Shown one piece after another: positions 16,720 to 23,665 of a DNA stretch of 64,000 nt. Within the stretch, counting starts at the first letter, position 1. Each line of letters starts with the position of its first letter. Source of the DNA: Sphingobacterium siyangense (GTDB lineage: Bacteria > Bacteroidota > Bacteroidia > Sphingobacteriales > Sphingobacteriaceae). A program made the translations under genes and the position numbers. The stretch lies in assembly GCF_007830445.1 (NCBI RefSeq), contig NZ_VLKR01000022.1, positions 1-64,000 on the forward strand, given 5' to 3'. The notes below the pieces were generated by a model that was given only the letters and a program-made list of their open reading frames with translations, had not been told where the DNA came from and ran no database searches.

Positions 16720-17127
16720 CTATTCTTTCATTTTTGTAAACATAAGTTTTGCTGTATTTGGATCTAATACGTCCATATCAATGAGCTTCAATAATTTCAC
16801 CATATGGAGCGTAGTAGACTTATACTTTAAAAAGTGTGCTGTTTTCAAATGGGCAAGGTAAGCTTGCTTGTCCCGATAGATTTCCAAGATACGTATCTGT
16901 GTCGGATTATCTTTTTTGAACATTGGAAAAATCGCAACAACACCTTCTTCGAGCGCGACAGATGCAGCAGCCTCTTCTTTTAAAATGGTCTTGTATTCTT
17001 CGAGGTATTCAACATAAACCTCAATTTCAGCAATACGTACCATAGACTCCTTATCTTGTCCACGAACAATATCCCCGCATAAGAAAAGTATGATTAGCGT
17101 TAAGGGCAAAGACAATAATGATTTCAT
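16720..17127 (-). CDS. Secreted antibiotic-biosynthesis-monooxygenase-type (ABM) protein
   Basis: I place the start at ATG 17127 (MKSLLSLPLTLIILFLCGD), which gives a clean signal peptide; an ATG 14 codons upstream precedes only polar residues. The mature part of about 115 residues reads MVRIAEIEVYVEYLEEYKTI, then EEGVVAIFPMFKKDNPTQIRILEIYRDKQAYLAHLKTAHF, the dimeric ferredoxin-like ABM fold of putative quinol monooxygenases (YgiN-like). Family members oxidise quinols or small phenolics or have no known activity. Export is unusual relative to YgiN but frequent in Bacteroidota. It is monocistronic. Confidence 0.75.
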   Translation of the reverse strand: MKSLLSLPLTLIILFLCGDIVRGQDKESMVRIAEIEVYVEYLEEYKTILKEEAAASVALEEGVVAIFPMFKKDNPTQIRILEIYRDKQAYLAHLKTAHFLKYKSTTLHMVKLLKLIDMDVLDPNTAKLMFTKMKE

Positions 17128-17333
17128 GTGATTAAGTTTAAAAGTTTTGGGCCTGATCATTTTTTCCAATCAAAGCCCTTCACAAATTTCGTTATACGGG
17201 ATGATAACACCAATATATATATTACTGAAATATCTACCAGTTTTACGGATTTAGGTCAAAATATCGATGTCTTAGATTTCTCTTAAATCATATAATCCAA
17301 TGTCTTTGCTACCTGAATTTTAGAAAAACTGCA

Positions 17334-17825
17334 ATGAAATTGCGCTACCTTGCGGTGCTTAAACTTGGGATATGTACGATCGCTGGATTAAAAGCGCAAG
17401 AAAAATCAAATCTTATCGAATTAAATCTTTGGTCTCTATGTCACACCCTTTTTCAAATACGTCAATTACAGTGTACCCACAAAGATTACCGTCGACGAAT
17501 CAAATTATCACAGCGAAGTACCCATATCGGGCGTCTTAAATGCTTTTAACGGAGGTGTGGCTGTTGCTAACCAATGGAAGCTTGGACAAAATATCTATTT
17601 AGACTGGCGCATTGTCGGTCCCAGTTATGGCTTCAACAATGGTAAGTTCGAGGGGAAAACCCATTAAATACGGACGAGCAACGCGAAGTAAAGAGACAAC
17701 TAGAGGAATTTGACAGTAATCTCATGAAGATCAAAAAAGAATTAAATGCTGATGGTGTAACACTCAGCACTAGCAGACCATTTGCCGGTATCCGCACCGC
17801 ATTATCCATAGGTTACCGGTTTTAA
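17334..17825 (+). pseudogene. Broken outer-membrane beta-barrel protein
   Basis: The frame begins with a signal peptide (MKLRYLAVLKLGICTIAGL, cleaved after KAQ) and loses register near 17435. Another frame continues with GLYVTPFFKYVNYSVP, then GGVAVANQWKLGQNIYLDWR and GPSYGFNNGKF, and hits a stop at 17665. A third frame gives the C-terminus TRPFAGIRTALSIGYRF ending at 17825, a classic final beta-strand with terminal Phe. At least two frameshifts, and a probable deletion between signal peptide and barrel, mark a dead gene. The layout resembles DUF3575-type small porin-like proteins. Confidence 0.75.
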
Positions 17826-17863
17826 TTGCAAAATCCTCCCCTCTTCGTATCATCCATTCCAAC

Positions 17864-17888
17864 AAGCGCACGATATTAGTGCGCTTTT
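17864..17888. terminator. Terminator between the barrel pseudogene and the response regulator
   Basis: AAGCGCAC (17864-17871) and GTGCGCTT (17879-17886) pair perfectly with a 7-base loop and are followed by TT and then ATC. It serves the plus strand best and may also act on the convergent minus-strand gene. Confidence 0.6.
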
Positions 17889-17940
17889 ATCAATAGCAAT
17901 CGCTAAGGATGCATTATGCTGTTTCCCCATCACTATAGTT

Positions 17941-18567
17941 TTAAATTAGATTATGCTCACGGGCATATTTAAGCATTTGTCCTATGGTTTGACACTCAGC
18001 TTTTGCCATCATTTTCCTACGATGTGTAACAACTGTATGTGGACTCAAAAAGGTTCTTGAAGCGGTTTCAGCGACGCTATAGCCCTCCGAAAAGTATTGT
18101 AATACTTCGATCTCTCTCGGTGTAAATGTTTTAATTTTTTTATCATATGTAGATAAAATACGCTCAAATTCACTACATATATATAGTTCTTTTTTCTTTA
18201 TGGCCTCAAAGCAGGCAAATACTTCACTTAATTCACAAGATTTACTTAACACAGCTTCTGGACGGTATTGAAGAATACTCGATATCACGGCAGGAGCTGT
18301 TGCTCCCGTCAAAAAAATAACCTTTGCGTCTCCATTTATACGCCTGATCTCGGTCAACAACGAAAGTCCATTTTCATTTGGAAGATAGTAATCCAAAAAA
18401 ATAAACAGTTCCTGCTTTCCAAAAGCACGTAAAAACTGAAGGAATTCAGATCCTTGGCTAAAAGATTGGACCAATTCAATTCCACATTCACGCTTCAACA
18501 AGAGTGCGAAGGAAAAAGCAACTATTTTCTGGTCATCTAAGATAACAGCATGGCTAGTGGTCTTCAT
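17941..18567 (-). CDS. NarL/LuxR-type response regulator (orphan)
   Basis: The start MKTTSHAVILDDQ at 18567 gives 208 residues; an upstream ATG would add 19 residues that do not belong to the receiver fold. The receiver has DD near residue 11, the phospho-acceptor in FIFLDYYLP, FLTGA as the switch Thr strand and a conserved Lys in AVLSKSCEL. The C-terminal LuxR-type HTH reads FTPREIEVLQYFSEG and SVAETASRTFLSPHTVVTHR. No histidine kinase is adjacent. The gene is divergent from the 62-aa protein and fimbrillin-like lipoprotein genes, which makes those plausible targets. Confidence 0.88.
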   Translation of the reverse strand: MKTTSHAVILDDQKIVAFSFALLLKRECGIELVQSFSQGSEFLQFLRAFGKQELFIFLDYYLPNENGLSLLTEIRRINGDAKVIFLTGATAPAVISSILQYRPEAVLSKSCELSEVFACFEAIKKKELYICSEFERILSTYDKKIKTFTPREIEVLQYFSEGYSVAETASRTFLSPHTVVTHRRKMMAKAECQTIGQMLKYAREHNLI

Positions 18568-18873
18568 AAATATGGCTGGTTTAATTAACCTAGTAAGACA
18601 AATATAATTATTTAAAACAATCATAATAATCTGTTTTACAAGTGTGTAGGTATTCAGCTACAAACCTCGCATATTCCTGTTATATCCAACTTGAAATATA
18701 GCATAAACATGCTATATACCGCTTAGAAGTTACCAAGTAAGGCAATAAAGCGCGTCTTTTACAACAGAATTTAAGCATGCCATATCATCTTAGACTAATT
18801 CACTAGCCCACGAAATAAGCCATTAGGCTAGCGAAAGAACTATAAAATATTTCAACTTATAAAATACATTGTT
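18568..18873. promoter_or_regulatory. 306-base divergent intergenic region with a perfect dyad
   Basis: It holds the promoters of the response regulator and of the 62-aa gene. The palindrome ATATAGCAT-AAAC-ATGCTATAT at 18696-18717 has nine perfect base pairs per arm and lies about 130 bases from the regulator start and 157 from the small gene start. A role as binding site for the adjacent regulator is inferred only from its position. Confidence 0.4.
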
Positions 18874-19062
18874 ATGAACAAGAAACTTTTTAAATCTGCA
18901 ACTGGCAAACTGCCCTACCAGGTACCTCAGATTCAAATGACTGTCGTTTTATTAGAAAATGGTATTGCGGCAGGTTCAAATGCGCACACTTCCGGAGATG
19001 TAAAGCAGACCTGGGACAACGAGGAATCACAGACTCAAAGCAAAAGTGACGGATGGTGGTAG
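18874..19062 (+). CDS. Small hypothetical protein, 62 aa
   Basis: The start MNKKLFKSATGKLPYQVPQI gives 62 residues. A basic first third leads to TVVLLENGIAAGSNAHTSGD and an acidic, Gln/Ser-rich tail ending DGWW. Similar short proteins with 'PY.VP...V...E.GIAAGS' and a 'W...' tail occur in front of fimbrillin-like lipoproteins in Bacteroidota, without assigned function. There is no signal peptide with an obvious h-region, so secretion would need another route. It ends 38 bases before the next gene and is probably cotranscribed. Confidence 0.65.
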   Translation: MNKKLFKSATGKLPYQVPQIQMTVVLLENGIAAGSNAHTSGDVKQTWDNEESQTQSKSDGWW

Positions 19063-19100
19063 TCTCCCCATTGACGATCAATTAACCAAAAAAAAGAAAA

Positions 19101-20585
19101 ATGAAAAATCAATTTATTCAATTGCTCATCCTCCTCATTATATTTTCCACGTCATGTAGCAAAAATGAAAGCAACACGGCTGTCGAGACAGAAGGGAATG
19201 TGAGCGTAAAAATGAGTGGAACCTCCTTTGCTGATGAAGATACGGAGCCCCAATTAAAATTATCGAACAACAAAAGTTTAAATAACACACTCTCGAACAC
19301 CCAGGAGGTCATTGTTCCACTTAATAGTGAACTTTCGGTACTGGCCACTTTGACACCGGAGCCCGCTACTTCATCCAACGTATTGCGTGCATCAACAGGG
19401 CTTAAAATGGCAACAGCCCCCGTCTCACTAGGTAGCGGAGCAAAATATGCTATTGCAGTTTACAATGCAACGGGAAATTATGTTAAAGATACAGGGGTAT
19501 TAACTTATTCGACTAGCGGTACAAATTGGAATCTATCGCTTCCTGCAGGGTCTTACACGTTCGTTGCTATCGCCGTTGCAAATGGTCAAACTTTTCCTTC
19601 GATCAATTTTAATCAAGCGTTGGCGAACATTACATTTAACGTAACTGGCGCAGATACCGACATCTTATGGAAAAAGTTACCGGTTACTGTAATCGCTAAC
19701 CAAACACTGGCCGTAGATCTTATCTTAAGTCACCTATTTACACAGGTACAGGCTACGCTAGAAAGTACTTCCGCCAATGTAGTTGGCAATATCACCGCCA
19801 TGACTAGTAGTACAATCTCCCCTAATTATGGAACGGCTTCGGTTAAATTGGCTGACGGGCTTTTCACCCAAGGTGGTTCATCGACGGCACGTAATGTCAC
19901 TTTTAGTGGTACAGGTCTCGCATGGACGAGCAATGCAGCGCTGATTATTACAGAAGGAACGACGGTTGGTAAAGTAAATTTTGGAACAGTATCCCTAAAC
20001 TCCACACAAAATGGCGTCCGCTCAGGAACAATAGATTTATCGAATTTAAGCTTACAAAAAGGTGTAAAATATAGTTTAAAGCTTCGCTTGGTGCCCAAGG
20101 GGGCAATCGACGTACCAAACTCAAATTACTATTGGAGTTCGGCTAACTTGATGGGCACCGCACCCATCACAATTGCATCCGCTCAATATATAAAGGGAAG
20201 TGTTTATGGAGGAAATGGATCTGCAACATACTGTGAAGGCGCTTTAGGCACTGGGTGGCGAACAGCTACACAAACGGAATATCAGTCATTGATCAATATG
20301 GGTATCGCTAGAGGTAGTTATAATGGTCAAACAGGTTGGTTCCTCGGGACATCTACTGTACCAACCACAAATAAAGACAATTATATGTTCCTACCAGACA
20401 ACGATTTTGTTCGTTCTTCTTCGGGAAATAACAACATTCCTACAGGTGCTTTAGGTGTTTATTGGGCAAGTTCAACAGTTCAAGGTAACGCTAAGCCAGC
20501 ATTAATATTAACAGCGACTGGTGTTTCAATCGTAGACATACATCAAAATAATCAAGTCGGTATACGTTGTGTAAAAAGCAAATAA
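19101..20585 (+). CDS. Fimbrillin-like surface lipoprotein
   Basis: The 494-residue lipoprotein has Cys19 (IIFSTSCSK). Residues ~30-340 form a fimbrillin-type two-domain structure: VSVKMSGTSFADE at the start, then KYAIAVYNATGNYVKDTG, PAGSYTFVAIAVANGQ and LPVTVIANQTLAVDLILSHLF (the 'V....F' assembly region), and a second domain ending LKLRLVPKGA. Residues ~345-494 resemble the 'fibrobacter succinogenes major paralogous'-like domain (CEGALGTGWRTATQTEYQSL, GVYWASS, NQVGIRCVKSK). It is probably a stalk or tip component on the cell surface; sole location with a 62-aa gene argues against a complete fimbrial operon. Confidence 0.75.
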   Translation: MKNQFIQLLILLIIFSTSCSKNESNTAVETEGNVSVKMSGTSFADEDTEPQLKLSNNKSLNNTLSNTQEVIVPLNSELSVLATLTPEPATSSNVLRASTGLKMATAPVSLGSGAKYAIAVYNATGNYVKDTGVLTYSTSGTNWNLSLPAGSYTFVAIAVANGQTFPSINFNQALANITFNVTGADTDILWKKLPVTVIANQTLAVDLILSHLFTQVQATLESTSANVVGNITAMTSSTISPNYGTASVKLADGLFTQGGSSTARNVTFSGTGLAWTSNAALIITEGTTVGKVNFGTVSLNSTQNGVRSGTIDLSNLSLQKGVKYSLKLRLVPKGAIDVPNSNYYWSSANLMGTAPITIASAQYIKGSVYGGNGSATYCEGALGTGWRTATQTEYQSLINMGIARGSYNGQTGWFLGTSTVPTTNKDNYMFLPDNDFVRSSSGNNNIPTGALGVYWASSTVQGNAKPALILTATGVSIVDIHQNNQVGIRCVKSK

Positions 20586-20601
20586 ACGATCGTTTTTAAT
20601 C

Positions 20602-20669
20602 ATATAAAGAAAACGATGGAACAAGACGGGATCAATTGACCTCCTCTTGCTCCATCGTTTTCTTTATAT
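20602..20669. terminator. Long terminator stem after the fimbrillin-like gene
   Basis: ATATAAAGAAAACGATGGA (20602-20620) pairs perfectly with 20651-20669 over 19 base pairs. Inside it CAAGA and TCTTG add more pairs. It has U-rich flanks on both strands and so could be bidirectional. Confidence 0.75.
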
Positions 20670-20867
20670 CATCGGAACCTTATCAAATTATTCCATCCTA
20701 ACTTCTGGTCGTCTCAACAATCAAATCATCTTAGCATTCAATCCGCTATATATAGAACGGCCTAAGGGAGCTGTCTTTTCAGATTTTAATAAAATGTCCC
20801 TAATTTCATCTTTAATATCATTTTCTCCAAATACTCTTGCTACCTTTGTTCTTCAAATTAAATTAAC

Positions 20868-21104
20868 ATGCCAAAAGAGACAAGAACAGGGCTTTATCAG
20901 GGAATCATCGAAAAAGATGATAATGGGAACTACTTTTGTGGTCCCTACCTACTGGATTATCAGACCGTAGAAACTTACTATAAATTGGGCGATCGCGTTA
21001 GTATCAAAACCATTATCAAAAATACAAGCCGTAAGAGTATGGAGGCTTATCCGCAAAAATCAGTTAAATTTTCATTTGCGACAGAGGATCATGGAAATGA
21101 TTAA
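20868..21104 (+). CDS. Small hypothetical protein, 78 aa
   Basis: The short protein starts MPKETRTGLYQGIIEKDDNG and continues with a beta-rich pattern (YFCGPYLLDYQTVETYYKLGDR, then SIKTIIKNTSRKS) and an acidic end. There is no signal peptide or known motif. Its first 34 codons overlap a longer frame on the same strand that starts at 20647, which has no recognisable similarity; I favour this one because of its balanced amino-acid composition. Confidence 0.5.
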   Translation: MPKETRTGLYQGIIEKDDNGNYFCGPYLLDYQTVETYYKLGDRVSIKTIIKNTSRKSMEAYPQKSVKFSFATEDHGND

Positions 21105-21198
21105 AACTCACCTAGATTGAACAATTTAAATAACAAGGCCTTTTCCACAGAATTGGCCTTATTATTTTAAAGATTACCGTTGACCTGAGACTAAAAAC

Positions 21199-21233
21199 AA
21201 AGCCTCTGATTTTTGGAAAATCGAGAGGCTTTT
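21199..21233. terminator. Terminator
   Basis: AAAGCCTCT (21199-21207) and AGAGGCTTT (21224-21232) plus an inner GATTTT/AAAATC stem form a long hairpin ending in TTTT. A weaker AAGGCC/GGCCTT hairpin precedes it near 21136-21160. Confidence 0.75.
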
Positions 21234-21607
21234 GCACAATCAAATTGATCGATTACTTTATAAAATAGGTATATTTTTTTTCGGGATAAAGAATGTACTA
21301 TCGGACCACTTATCTAAACGATGCATTTAAAATTAATTTTCCATAAAAATTAATCAAGGTTCACATGTTCTTCGAGCGCCTCATTCGATCGTCTCTGCTA
21401 CCATGTATTGTAAGTTTCATTACCGATTTACTCTTCAAATATAAATACTAGTTTATTAGTCTCCGAGCGGGAATGATTGTCTTGTCTTCTTTTTCGTCGA
21501 AATCGCGATTCAGTACGATGAAAATGAACGAGCGACGTAGTTCGATTGACAATTAACCCAGCAATGAATAATAACCATCTTAATTACCATTGTACACTTA
21601 ATCTAGG
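21234..21607. other. 374-base intergenic region
   Basis: It lies downstream of both the small plus-strand gene and the minus-strand baeRF3 gene. I see no gene. A minus-strand 33-codon stretch around 21470-21560 has protein-like composition but no start or recognised family. It may be debris of a lost gene. Confidence 0.45.
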
Positions 21608-22699
21608 CTAGTACCTAATCTTAAGGGCAATAGGTTGCAATTCCTCATTCGGTATCTGGGGAACGTATATGGTTTGTCCGCCCCTTTCATCGATCAATAG
21701 GGCCAATAGGCTGCTAATATCGTCGACCGTATCCAATCCGATAGGATTGTCTACGATAGCTATATCCTGATCTGAAAGAATCTTTACGGCTTGATGGAAG
21801 CTCTCTTGAACGACCAGGATATCCCCACGGCCATCTTGACATGCACGATAAATTTCTTGCAGATCAGTGATCACTAAACCTTTGCCCACAGCTTCTTCCA
21901 GCTCTTTGAAGTAGTCTTCATTTTTTCGTACCAGTTCCTGTTTCATAAAATTCCAGGCACGGCTCTCTAACTGATGTGTTTCAATGTTATTGTAATCTAT
22001 TGGTAAGTATCCATAATAGATAGAAGGTCTATCCGCAACCTGTAAGAGCTTACTATAATTATTCTCCGTGCAAAACACGAGTGTTACACTCTTTGTGTCC
22101 CCAATATAACGCAGAAGCGCTTTGTCTACCCGATTAAGATATTCCCTTAAGAGGTCATCAAGATGTTTAGCATCGCTACTTTTATCGGGAAATGTATTGT
22201 AAAATTGATTTTCGGCAATTGGAAACTCTTCACTACTGATATCCTCAACAATACGACCGTTCAAAGCACGAAAAAGATGAACACCGCTTTGCGAAAGCAA
22301 CATCACAAGATAACTGGTCTGACGGCCAATCTCCTTAACCAAAGGGCGTACAGCAAATGTATTGCTAATATGGACACCTTCTTGGTTGGTCTCCCATGAT
22401 GACTTGAAAACTTCTGCGACCGTATCTGAAACGAAGATATGCAGACTTTCGAGATTATAATTAATATCGAGTTCATGCGCTATCTGTTCCAATTGTTTGA
22501 TAAGGCCAGCAACGACCCTCTTATCATACTTATCCGTTAGTCTATCAATCGCTTCTCCGATAAAATTTTTAATCTTTATTCGGTCGCTTAAGTTATCAGG
22601 ATGTGTGCGATGGGTATTGATGGAAATGGTAATGCATAACTCATCCTGAACTCGGATAAGCATTTGTAGAAGTTGTTTTTCGGTCATAATCATGGACAA
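21608..22699 (-). CDS. baeRF3-type release-factor-like protein
   Basis: The 363-residue cytoplasmic protein follows the pattern of the bacterial archaeo-eukaryotic release factor family 3: VSFCITISINTHRTHPDN-like start (CITISINTHRTHPDNLSD at ~17-34), middle YLVMLLSQSGVHLFRALNGR, then KALLRYIGDTKSVTLVFCTENNYSKL and a C-terminal LALLIDERGGQTIYVP. The usual GGQ is altered: a GGQ tripeptide is present near residue 345 (ERGGQTIYVP), but outside the position used by eRF1. The family is thought to act on ribosome-associated stress. It is divergent from the dapB-like gene. Confidence 0.7.
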   Translation of the reverse strand: MSMIMTEKQLLQMLIRVQDELCITISINTHRTHPDNLSDRIKIKNFIGEAIDRLTDKYDKRVVAGLIKQLEQIAHELDINYNLESLHIFVSDTVAEVFKSSWETNQEGVHISNTFAVRPLVKEIGRQTSYLVMLLSQSGVHLFRALNGRIVEDISSEEFPIAENQFYNTFPDKSSDAKHLDDLLREYLNRVDKALLRYIGDTKSVTLVFCTENNYSKLLQVADRPSIYYGYLPIDYNNIETHQLESRAWNFMKQELVRKNEDYFKELEEAVGKGLVITDLQEIYRACQDGRGDILVVQESFHQAVKILSDQDIAIVDNPIGLDTVDDISSLLALLIDERGGQTIYVPQIPNEELQPIALKIRY

Positions 22700-22845
22700 A
22701 TAGTTAAAAAATTGAACACACTTTACTCATAACAACAAATTAAAGATCCTTCTTGTTTGTGTAAAATAAAAGTAAGTATTACCTCATTTAGGTGATTATC
22801 GAAACAAAAACAGCTTATTTACAGTTATTAATAGTTAAAAAAACA

Positions 22846-23649
22846 ATGATGAAAAAGGTGTTTATTGCAGGAGCAACAGGCTGGGTCGGTAAAGAATTGA
22901 GTAAAAATATAATCGACGATACAAACTATAAATTGGTTGGCGGGCTTTCACGCTCTTATGCAGGAGAAAATCTCGCTGAGATTCTAAAGATAAAAACGTC
23001 TCCGATTCCCCTATTTGATACAATAGAAAATGCAATGGGGGATATTGATTTTGATATTTTAATTGACTTTACCAGTCCACTTATTGCCAAGAAGAACATC
23101 CTGAATGCGATAGATAAAAGTAGGCATGTCCTTATTGGGACTTCAGGGCTCTCAAATCAGGATTATGAGGAAATTGAAGAGCATGCGAAAGAAAGCGCGG
23201 TATCCGTACTCGCCGCCGGTAATTTTTCGATCACCACTGTTTTGTTGAAAAAATTTGCGGAGACTGCTGCTCAATATATTGATCAATTTGAAATTATAGA
23301 TTATGCATCCCAAAGAAAGGTGGACTCACCAAGCGGCACAGTCGCAGAATTAGCCTATAGTCTTTCCAAAATTAAAACGCCGAAGGTTGAAGTACCCATA
23401 AAGGATACCCTCGGAAACAAAGAGACTCGTGGTGGTGATATCAATGGTATTCAAGTGCATGCGATAAGACTGCCGGGTTATGTATTAGGTGTAGAAACAA
23501 TCTTTGGTATGGAAGATGAAAAATTAATCATCAAACATGAAGCTGGAACTGGTGTAGCACCCTATCTGAATGGCATTAAGATTGCCCTTACCAAAATGGG
23601 TACCTTTAAAGGATTAAAACGTGGTTTAGATACCATAATGGATTTGTAA
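22846..23649 (+). CDS. DapB-family dihydrodipicolinate reductase paralogue
   Basis: I choose ATG 22846 (MMKKVFIAGATGWVGKEL); an in-frame GTG at 22792 adds a non-conserved tail. The 267-residue protein has a GATGWVG dinucleotide site, DFDILIDFTSP, IGTSGL and the C-terminal substrate domain. The catalytic segment reads IIDYASQRKVDSPSGT where canonical DapB has a His-His pair before RHKVDAPSGT. The general-base histidines are therefore Ala and Ser, while the Lys and DxPSGT remain. GGDINGIQVHAIRLPG follows. Lysine-pathway activity is doubtful; another oxidoreductase role is likely. It converges on the bacteriophytochrome gene. Confidence 0.75.
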   Translation: MMKKVFIAGATGWVGKELSKNIIDDTNYKLVGGLSRSYAGENLAEILKIKTSPIPLFDTIENAMGDIDFDILIDFTSPLIAKKNILNAIDKSRHVLIGTSGLSNQDYEEIEEHAKESAVSVLAAGNFSITTVLLKKFAETAAQYIDQFEIIDYASQRKVDSPSGTVAELAYSLSKIKTPKVEVPIKDTLGNKETRGGDINGIQVHAIRLPGYVLGVETIFGMEDEKLIIKHEAGTGVAPYLNGIKIALTKMGTFKGLKRGLDTIMDL

Positions 23650-23665
23650 ATTACATCATTATCTA

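Noticed and set aside
20647-20970. 107-codon plus-strand frame overlapping the 78-aa gene.
   Set aside because: It begins inside the long terminator stem and has no recognisable pattern; the other frame is more protein-like.
21470-21560. Minus-strand stretch with protein-like content (RRSFIFIVLNRDFDEKEDK).
   Set aside because: It is 33 codons between two stops, has no usual start and no family that I recognise.
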